This document shows, piece by piece, positions 58,723 to 64,000 of a DNA stretch of 64,000 nt. Positions within the stretch are counted from its first letter, which is position 1; the number at the start of each line of letters is the position of its first letter. The notes beneath the pieces were generated by a model. The model was not told where the DNA came from, did no database searches, and saw only the letters and a list, made by a program, of their open reading frames with translations. The DNA is taken from the NCBI GenBank assembly GCA_030426085.1, contig JAUHYW010000057.1, positions 1 to 64,000 on the forward strand, read 5' to 3'. This DNA is from a bacterium (GTDB lineage Bacteria > Myxococcota_A > Bradymonadia > UBA7976 > UBA1532). The translations under genes were made by a program, and so were the position numbers.

Positions 58723-60032
58723 AGCCGGAACCGGCTCGCCGCCGCGTCCAGATCGGCGGCCACCTCGGCCAGCGCCCGGGCCGAGTCGTCCAGCGCCCGG
58801 CTGCGGTCGCGCTGCCCGGCCGAGGCGGTCTCCATCTCGCGGGCCGCCTCGGCGATGTGATCGGCCCCCTGGCGCACGGTGTCGACCTCGCCGACGACCT
58901 CGTCGATGAGCCCGAGCTGCTGCCGGCTCAGCTCGGAGAACGCCTCGGCGCTCTGCACCTCGCGCTCGGCGGCCGAGGCGATGCGGTCGAGGGTGCGGGC
59001 GATGCCGTCGATCTCGCTGCGCCCCGCCGAGAGCTCCCGGTTGGACGACTGCATCGTGTCGACCACCGCCCGGGTGTGGGCATCGAGTCCCCGCACCAGC
59101 GCCTGGATGCGCTCCGCCGAGCGGGCCGCGCCGTCGGCCAGCCGGCGGATCTCTTCGGCCACCACCGCGAAGCCCCGCCCCGCCTCGCCGGCCCGGGCGG
59201 CCTCGATCGAGGCGTTGACGCTCAGCAGGTGGGTCTGCTCGGCGATGTGGCTGATGACCTCGACCACCGCGTGGATCTCGGCGGTGTTCTCCGAGAAGCG
59301 CAGCACGGCCTCCTCGGCGGCGCCCACCTGCTCGAAGGCCGAGCGCACCCGGCCCAGCGCGTTGCGGCTGGCCTCGGTGCCCCGGGTCGCCGAGACCGCC
59401 GTCTCGCGGGTGGCCCGGGCGGTCTGGTCGGCGATGTCGGCCGCCCGGCGCAGGCTCTCGGCCACCCGGCCCACCGTCTCGCCCTGCCGCCGGGCCCGGT
59501 CGGACTGCTCGCCGCTGCGCCGGGCCACGTCGGCGCTGCGCCCGGCCATCGCCGCGGCCTCCTCGCGCACCGCCCGGGTGTGCTCGACCACGTCGCCCGA
59601 GGCCCCGGTCACCGACGCCGCCGCCCGGGTCAGGTGGCTCACCAGCCGGCGCAGGTCGGCCACCATCGAGCCCAGCGCGCCGGCGAGCACGTCCACCTCG
59701 TCGGGCAGCAGCGTCGCCGGGCGGGGCGGGGCGGCGTTGGCCAGATCGCCCGCGCCCACCGTGCGGGTCGCCCGGGAGAGGGCCTCGAGGTCGCGGGTCA
59801 GCCGGCGGGCGATGAGCCACGCGCCGCCGGCCACCACCAGCAGCACCCCGAAGAGCGACTGCCAGGTGTCGTCCGGCTCGCGGAACACCAGCAGGAAGAC
59901 GATGGAGACCCCGACCACCAGCAGGTTGGCGGCGAAGATCTTGGACGCCAGCGCCAGCCGGGGCTCGGCGACCGGCGGGCGGGCGCCCTCGGGCGGCGGA
60001 TCGGAGCTGCGGCGGGGGTCGGCGGGGGTCAT
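58719..60032 (-). CDS. Methyl-accepting chemotaxis-type protein without sensory domain
   Basis: A 437-aa receptor. After a Pro-rich N-terminus there are two adjacent membrane helices ([20 protein letters not shown] and [20 protein letters not shown]) separated by only about ten residues, so there is almost no periplasmic domain. A HAMP-like segment (residues 80-130) and a long coiled coil follow. The signalling tip reads [20 protein letters not shown] and [20 protein letters not shown]. The start ATG at 60032 has TAGAAT seven bases upstream, which could be a -10 for leaderless expression. It signals through the CheW and CheA encoded next. The stimulus is probably a membrane or partner-protein state (inference). 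Confidence 0.93.
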   Translation of the reverse strand: MTPADPRRSSDPPPEGARPPVAEPRLALASKIFAANLLVVGVSIVFLLVFREPDDTWQSLFGVLLVVAGGAWLIARRLTRDLEALSRATRTVGAGDLANAAPPRPATLLPDEVDVLAGALGSMVADLRRLVSHLTRAAASVTGASGDVVEHTRAVREEAAAMAGRSADVARRSGEQSDRARRQGETVGRVAESLRRAADIADQTARATRETAVSATRGTEASRNALGRVRSAFEQVGAAEEAVLRFSENTAEIHAVVEVISHIAEQTHLLSVNASIEAARAGEAGRGFAVVAEEIRRLADGAARSAERIQALVRGLDAHTRAVVDTMQSSNRELSAGRSEIDGIARTLDRIASAAEREVQSAEAFSELSRQQLGLIDEVVGEVDTVRQGADHIAEAAREMETASAGQRDRSRALDDSARALAEVAADLDAAASRFRL

Positions 60033-60203
60033 CCCGGCGATTCTACCCCCGACGGGCGTCGGCCCCCAGAAAACGGGCCGCCCGCCCCGCCGGGACCCGT
60101 TGACCGGGCGCGACCGGGGCTGATACCACACCGTCTCGCGCGGCGCTGTGCGCCTCGACCCGCGGCCGCTCCGACCGGCGGCCGCCCCGATCCGGGAGCC
60201 CCG

Positions 60204-61019
60204 ATGTACCGCGGACTGCGGGTGGCGGTCGTCATCCCCGCTCACGACGAGGCCACGCTGCTGCCGACGACGCTCGCCGGCCTGCCGGACTTCGTCGACC
60301 GGGTCATCGTCGTCGACGACGCCAGCCGGGACGCCACCGGCGCCCTCGCCCGGGCGGCGGGGGCCCGGGTCGTGCGCCACCGGCGCAACCGGGGGGTCGG
60401 GGGGGCCATCGTCAGCGGCTACCGGGCGGCGCTCGCCGACCGGGCCGACGTGGCGGTGGTGGTCGGGGCCGACGCCCAGATGGACCCCGCCGAGATGCAC
60501 CGCCTGCTCGACCCCATCGCCGAGGGCCTCGCCGACTACGTCAAGGGCGACCGCCTGGGCCACCCCGACGTGCGCCGGCGCATGCCCCGGGTCCGGTACG
60601 TGGGCAACCATGTGCTCAGTCGGCTGACGAGCGCCATCATCGGCCACCGGGTGCGGGATACCCAGTGCGGCTACACCGCCATCCGCCGGACGACGCTCGA
60701 GGCGCTGCCGCTCGAGCGGCTCTACCCCCGCTACGGCTTCCCCAACGACCTGCTCGCCCGCCTCGCCGAGCAGGGGGCGCGCATCGTCGACCGGCCGGTG
60801 AGCCCGATCTACGGCGAGGAGCGCTCGGGCCTGCGCGTCCCGCGGGTGGTCGGGCCCATCGCCTGGCTGCTGCTGCGGGCGCTCGCCCGGCGGATCGCCC
60901 GGATCGCCCGCCCCCCGAACACCCGGGCCGGCACCGCTCAGCCGGCGGGGGGCAGCGCTTCGAAGCCGCTCCACAAGGCCCGGGAGATCTCGGCCACCAG
61001 CTCGATCAGCGGCCGCTGA
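60204..61019 (+). CDS. Glycosyltransferase family 2 (polyprenyl-phosphate type)
   Basis: A 271-aa GT-A fold glycosyltransferase. The N-terminus [20 protein letters not shown] and [20 protein letters not shown] give the nucleotide-sugar and D-x-D-type sites (D-D-A-S). [20 protein letters not shown] and [20 protein letters not shown] resemble dolichol/undecaprenyl-phosphate glycosyltransferases. [20 protein letters not shown] is also typical. A C-terminal hydrophobic stretch ([19 protein letters not shown]) may associate with the membrane. Upstream TTGACC (60100-60105) is a possible -35. Its 3' end overlaps the convergent lipoprotein gene by 82 bp, so one of the two ends may be longer than it needs to be. 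Confidence 0.85.
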   Translation: MYRGLRVAVVIPAHDEATLLPTTLAGLPDFVDRVIVVDDASRDATGALARAAGARVVRHRRNRGVGGAIVSGYRAALADRADVAVVVGADAQMDPAEMHRLLDPIAEGLADYVKGDRLGHPDVRRRMPRVRYVGNHVLSRLTSAIIGHRVRDTQCGYTAIRRTTLEALPLERLYPRYGFPNDLLARLAEQGARIVDRPVSPIYGEERSGLRVPRVVGPIAWLLLRALARRIARIARPPNTRAGTAQPAGGSASKPLHKAREISATSSISGR

Positions 61020-61993
61020 AAGAGCGAGCCACCCCGGGTCATGACGCAGGCCACATAGGGCCGGCCGGGCCGGTAGACGATGCCGCAGTCGTGGAACTGC
61101 CCCACCCCCGAGCCGTCCGGGGTGCGGCTGTACCACTCGCCGAACTTGTGAGCCACGGTGACGTCGGCCGGCACCCCGGCGACGAGCCCCTCCTTCATGC
61201 GCACCCGGGACAGCAGCCGCAGGGCCAGATCGGAGGTGCCCTCGCCGAGGTAGGTCGCGTTGTACAGCGCGTAGAACATGCCGCCGATGATCCGGGGGCT
61301 GGTCGCGATCTGCTCGATGCCGTCGATCACGACGTGCCGCTCCTCCCAGCCGAGGTCGCGGTAGACCTGCTCGACCATGCGCCGATCGAGCTGCCCCTGC
61401 ACCAGGAAGGTGGCGTTGTTGTCCGACTCGACGATCATCGCCTCGGCGAGCTGACCCAGGGTCCAGGTCTGCCCCGGGCGCACCCCCGAGGCGGGGCGGA
61501 TGCCCTGGCGGTCGTTCTCCCGCAGCCACTCGGGGTAGTCGACCGGGTTGCTGAGGGTGCCGTCGACGTCCTCCTCGACCCGCAGCAGCGCCATGAGCAT
61601 CGGCACCTTGCCCACGCTGGCGGGCACGAAGAGCGAGTCGGGGTTCACCCCGAGCCACTGCCCGGTGGTCAGGTCGTGCACATAGACCCCGACGTGGCTC
61701 GCCCGGCCGTCGGCCACCGCCCGGGCGATCACCGCCTCGATCGGGGCCCGCAGCGTCTCGATCGCGCGGCCCGTGCGGGGCGCGCAGCCCATCAGCGGCC
61801 GCACCAGATCGGAGCCCGAGCGGCGCCACTCGAAGGCCCCGGTCGCGGGCTCGGCCTGCGGCGCCTCGTCGTCCGCCGGCGGCCGGTGGGCCGCGGCGGC
61901 CCGATCGACCGTCGACCGGCACGCGGCGACGTAGTGCCCCGCCGCAAAACACAACCCGCCCACCAGCGCCGCAGTCATCAGCGACCGGCTCAT
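60938..61993 (-). CDS. Class A beta-lactamase-like serine hydrolase lipoprotein
   Basis: A 351-aa exported protein. The ATG at 61993 gives a signal peptide with lipobox VAAC (Cys25), so it is probably a lipoprotein. The class A beta-lactamase/DD-peptidase motifs are S-x-x-K in [17 protein letters not shown] (about residue 126), S-D-N in [14 protein letters not shown] (about 188) and a K-T-G equivalent K-F-G in [17 protein letters not shown]. The spacing between motifs fits the family. The first-shell Glu166 is not obvious. It could be a penicillin-binding or beta-lactamase-like protein acting in the periplasm. It overlaps the glycosyltransferase tail. An extension to 62092 without a signal peptide is unlikely. 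Confidence 0.86.
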   Translation of the reverse strand: MSRSLMTAALVGGLCFAAGHYVAACRSTVDRAAAAHRPPADDEAPQAEPATGAFEWRRSGSDLVRPLMGCAPRTGRAIETLRAPIEAVIARAVADGRASHVGVYVHDLTTGQWLGVNPDSLFVPASVGKVPMLMALLRVEEDVDGTLSNPVDYPEWLRENDRQGIRPASGVRPGQTWTLGQLAEAMIVESDNNATFLVQGQLDRRMVEQVYRDLGWEERHVVIDGIEQIATSPRIIGGMFYALYNATYLGEGTSDLALRLLSRVRMKEGLVAGVPADVTVAHKFGEWYSRTPDGSGVGQFHDCGIVYRPGRPYVACVMTRGGSLFQRPLIELVAEISRALWSGFEALPPAG

Positions 61994-62187
61994 GGGGCCC
62001 TCCGAGAACCCATTTTGAACGCAGACTGTGCGCCGAAGGAACGGACGGGTACAAGGCCGAATCGCCTCCCCGCGCAGAATGTCGAAAACCATTTGCGTGC
62101 CGGCCTTTGAACCGGCACCGGCTCTTCGGAGATCGACCCGTGCGACCCCCCGAGAGCGCCCCTCCGGCGGCGGCCGGAGCCGGCTTG

Positions 62188-63048
62188 ATGCGGCTCGAGA
62201 TCGACGTGCCCGCAGCCCGCGCCGAGGCGGCCGCGGCGGTGGCCTGGGCGGTGGGGGCCCAGGGGGTCGCGGTGCGGGACGCGAGCACCGGTGATGCGCC
62301 CCCCGGGCGGGCGGTGATCTGCCTGTGGCTGCCCGAGGAGGACGCCGACGCCGGGCGCCACCGGGTCGCCGAACGGCTGGGCCCGCTGCTGCCCGAGGCC
62401 CGCCTGCGGCTGGTGCCCGAGCGGGCCGACTGGCGCCCGGCGGCGATCGAGCCGGTGTCCGTGGCCGGCTTCACCCTCGTGCCCCTCGACGACGGCCCGC
62501 CCGCCACCGAGCCGCCCGTCGGCCCCGGCACCCTCCGGCTCGAGCCGGGCAGCGCGTTCGGCGGGGGCACCCACCCGACGACGGTGCTCTGCGCCCGGGC
62601 GATCGAGGCCGCGTTCGAGCGTGACCCGGCGCCCCGGCGGGTGCTCGACGTGGGCACCGGGACCGGCGTCCTGGCGCTGATGGCCGCCGCCCGGGGCGCC
62701 GCGGTCGCCGCCACCGACATCGACCCGCTCGCCCGCCGCGCCGCCCGGCGCCACGCCGTCGCCAACGGCCTCGCCGACCGGGTCGAGGTCGGCGAGGCGC
62801 TGCCCCCCGGCCCGTTCGACCTGGTGGTGGCCAACCTGTACCTCGGCCCGCTGTCGGCGCTGGCCCCGGCGCTGGCCGCCCGGCTCGCCCCCCGCGGCCG
62901 GTGCGTGGTCTCGGGCATCACAGTGGAGCACCGGCCGACGATCGAGCGCGCGTTCGCCGCCGCGGCCCTGGCGGTCGCCGACTGCGCCGCGCTCGACGGC
63001 TGGATCGCGTTGACCCTGGCCCCCACCTCGACCCCGGAGCCCCCGTGA
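62188..63048 (+). CDS. prmA: Ribosomal protein L11 methyltransferase
   Basis: A 286-aa SAM-dependent methyltransferase. The ATG at 62188 starts [20 protein letters not shown], matching the PrmA substrate-recognition domain; a TTG-led extension to 62107 passes through a hairpin and is less likely. SAM motifs are [40 protein letters not shown] and the catalytic-domain [20 protein letters not shown]. PrmA trimethylates L11. Its stop overlaps the GTG of the next gene (GTGA). The upstream 194 bp hold a 7-bp hairpin (62097-62118) and AT-richer promoter-like sequence. Confidence 0.92.
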   Translation: MRLEIDVPAARAEAAAAVAWAVGAQGVAVRDASTGDAPPGRAVICLWLPEEDADAGRHRVAERLGPLLPEARLRLVPERADWRPAAIEPVSVAGFTLVPLDDGPPATEPPVGPGTLRLEPGSAFGGGTHPTTVLCARAIEAAFERDPAPRRVLDVGTGTGVLALMAAARGAAVAATDIDPLARRAARRHAVANGLADRVEVGEALPPGPFDLVVANLYLGPLSALAPALAARLAPRGRCVVSGITVEHRPTIERAFAAAALAVADCAALDGWIALTLAPTSTPEPP

Positions 63049-64000
63049 GAGCCCTCATCCTGCCCGAGAAGGACCAGCCGCCCCGCGTCGAAGAGCGCCC
63101 CGACCCGAAGCCCCGCGCCGGCGAGGCCCGGGTGCGGCTGACCGCCGCTGCGCTCAACCACCGCGACGTCTTCATCCGCCGGGGGCGCTACCCCGGCATC
63201 CGCTGGCCGGTGCTCGGCGGCAGCGACGGCTGCGGCGTCGTCGACGCGGTGGGCGACGAGGCCGACGCCGACTGGATCGGCCGGCGGGTGGTCATCGACC
63301 CCAGCCTGGCGTGGGGCGACGACCCCCGGGTGCAGGGGCCGGACTACTCGATCCTGGGCATGCCCCGGGACGGCACCTTCGCCGAGCTGATCGCCGTGCC
63401 CGTCGGCAACCTCCAGCCGGCGCCGGCCCACCTCACCGATCATCAGGCCGCCGCGCTGCCGCTCGCCGGGCTGACCGCGTATCGGGCGGTGATGACCCGG
63501 GCCGCCCTGCGCCCGGGGGACAAGGCGCTGGTGACCGGCATCGGCGGCGGGGTGGCCATCGCCGCGCTCCAGATCGCGCGGGCCGCCGGGGCCGAGGTGT
63601 GGGTCACCAGCAGCCGGCCGGCCAAGATCCAGAGCGCCGAGCGCCTCGGGGCCCGGGGCGGGTTCCTCTACACCGATGACGACTGGCGCGCGCAGGCCGA
63701 GGCGGCGGCCGGCGCCTTCGACGTGATCATCGACGGGGCCGGCGGCGCGGGCTTCGGCGACCTCGTGCGGCTGCTCGCCCCCGCCGGCCGGCTGGCGTTC
63801 TACGGAGGCACCGCCGGCAAGTGGCCCGCCATCCTGCCCCAGCACCTGTTCTTCAAGCAGGTCTCGATCCTGGCGAGCACCATGGGCAGCCACGCCGAGT
63901 TCGCCGCGCTGTGCCCCTTCGTCGAGACCCACGGCGTGGTGCCGGTGGTCGACCGGGTCTTCCCGCTCGCCGAGGGCGCCGCCGCGTTCGACCGGCTCGA
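63045..64000 (+). CDS. Zinc-type alcohol dehydrogenase / quinone oxidoreductase-like MDR protein, 3' truncated
   Basis: At least 318 residues of a medium-chain dehydrogenase/reductase, cut by the window end. The GTG at 63045 overlaps the prmA stop. The N-terminal GroES-like domain has [20 protein letters not shown] and [20 protein letters not shown]. The Rossmann part has [20 protein letters not shown] with G-x-G-x-x-A and [31 protein letters not shown] is typical of NADPH:quinone reductase and zinc-free MDR enzymes; the catalytic zinc Cys/His set is not seen, so it is probably a non-zinc reductase. Only about the last 20-30 residues should be missing. Confidence 0.88.
   Translation, partial: MRALILPEKDQPPRVEERPDPKPRAGEARVRLTAAALNHRDVFIRRGRYPGIRWPVLGGSDGCGVVDAVGDEADADWIGRRVVIDPSLAWGDDPRVQGPDYSILGMPRDGTFAELIAVPVGNLQPAPAHLTDHQAAALPLAGLTAYRAVMTRAALRPGDKALVTGIGGGVAIAALQIARAAGAEVWVTSSRPAKIQSAERLGARGGFLYTDDDWRAQAEAAAGAFDVIIDGAGGAGFGDLVRLLAPAGRLAFYGGTAGKWPAILPQHLFFKQVSILASTMGSHAEFAALCPFVETHGVVPVVDRVFPLAEGAAAFDRL

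Noticed and set aside
58719-63932. A single open frame of 1737 codons on the minus strand
   Set aside because: Only 58719-60032 matches a receptor. The rest is antisense to the glycosyltransferase, prmA and MDR genes or out of frame with the lipoprotein; the openness is a GC effect.

Overview
The window is very GC-rich bacterial chromosome with strong third-position G/C. The content suggests a myxobacterium-like (Myxococcota, formerly Deltaproteobacteria) Gram-negative organism. The clues are a MopE-like surface lipoprotein with seven C-D-G-x-D-x-D-C-D-type repeats, LPS-transport genes, a PTS set with HPr kinase but no obvious sugar regulon, tandem Lgt genes with the G-R-x-G-C...G-C-C-x-G form of the Lgt motif, and lipoproteins with Arg/Pro-rich linkers. 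The taxonomic call is inference; there is no rRNA in the window.

Layout. (1) 1-8185, minus strand: the first part of an extracellular contractile injection system (eCIS, phage-tail-like) operon. In transcription order it holds a DUF4255/Pvc16-type protein, sheath A (384 aa), tube A, a 123-aa CxxC protein, a 53-aa DUF6760-like protein, sheath B (583 aa), tube B, and a very large Pro/Ala-rich protein that runs off the left edge. Baseplate, spike, ATPase and cargo genes are expected further left. (2) 8425-12929: two paralogous lipoproteins, an RluA-family pseudouridine synthase, a DUF1697 protein and a periplasmic TPR/LytR_C-like protein. (3) 13100-25193, plus strand: a long tightly packed operon, pyrG, lipid A acyltransferase, lptA, lptB, rpoN, ptsN, hprK, rapZ, mannose-type EIIA/B/C/D, HPr and EI. 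It couples envelope building to PTS/sigma-54 regulation. RapZ has lost its P-loop lysine. (4) 25226-31358: a small unknown protein, dapB-dapA, and a fatty-acid beta-oxidation pair (FadJ-like and thiolase) divergent from a MarR regulator, with a clean operator between them. (5) 31368-33240: an apparently acquired AAA ATPase plus TOPRIM-like pair, a defence candidate. (6) 33327-40491: nagZ, then the protein quality-control operon tig-clpP-clpX-lon with tRNA-Val behind it. (7) 40594-43836: a tRNA cluster (Leu, Lys, Lys, Arg, His, Arg, Pro), then rdgB-rph-amidase behind tRNA-Thr. (8) 43962-50840: MopE-like protein, lgt-lgt-lspA for lipoprotein maturation, tRNA-Ala, rimO and a zinc-ribbon protein. 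(9) 50973-60032, minus strand: rarA, a REC-GAF-PAS-HisKA protein lacking an ATPase domain, larC-larB for the nickel-pincer cofactor, and a cheA-cheW-MCP module. (10) 60204-64000: a family 2 glycosyltransferase, a class A beta-lactamase-like lipoprotein, prmA and a truncated zinc-type dehydrogenase/reductase.

Many neighbouring genes overlap by ATGA, GTGA, TTGA or TGATG junctions, so several start codons (including GTG and TTG) are set by coupling. Candidate promoters share a -35 TTGAC and a -10 of the form TAGxxT with 17-18 bp spacing. There is no gene-free stretch longer than about 250 bp. No insertion sequence, CRISPR array or phage integrase was seen.
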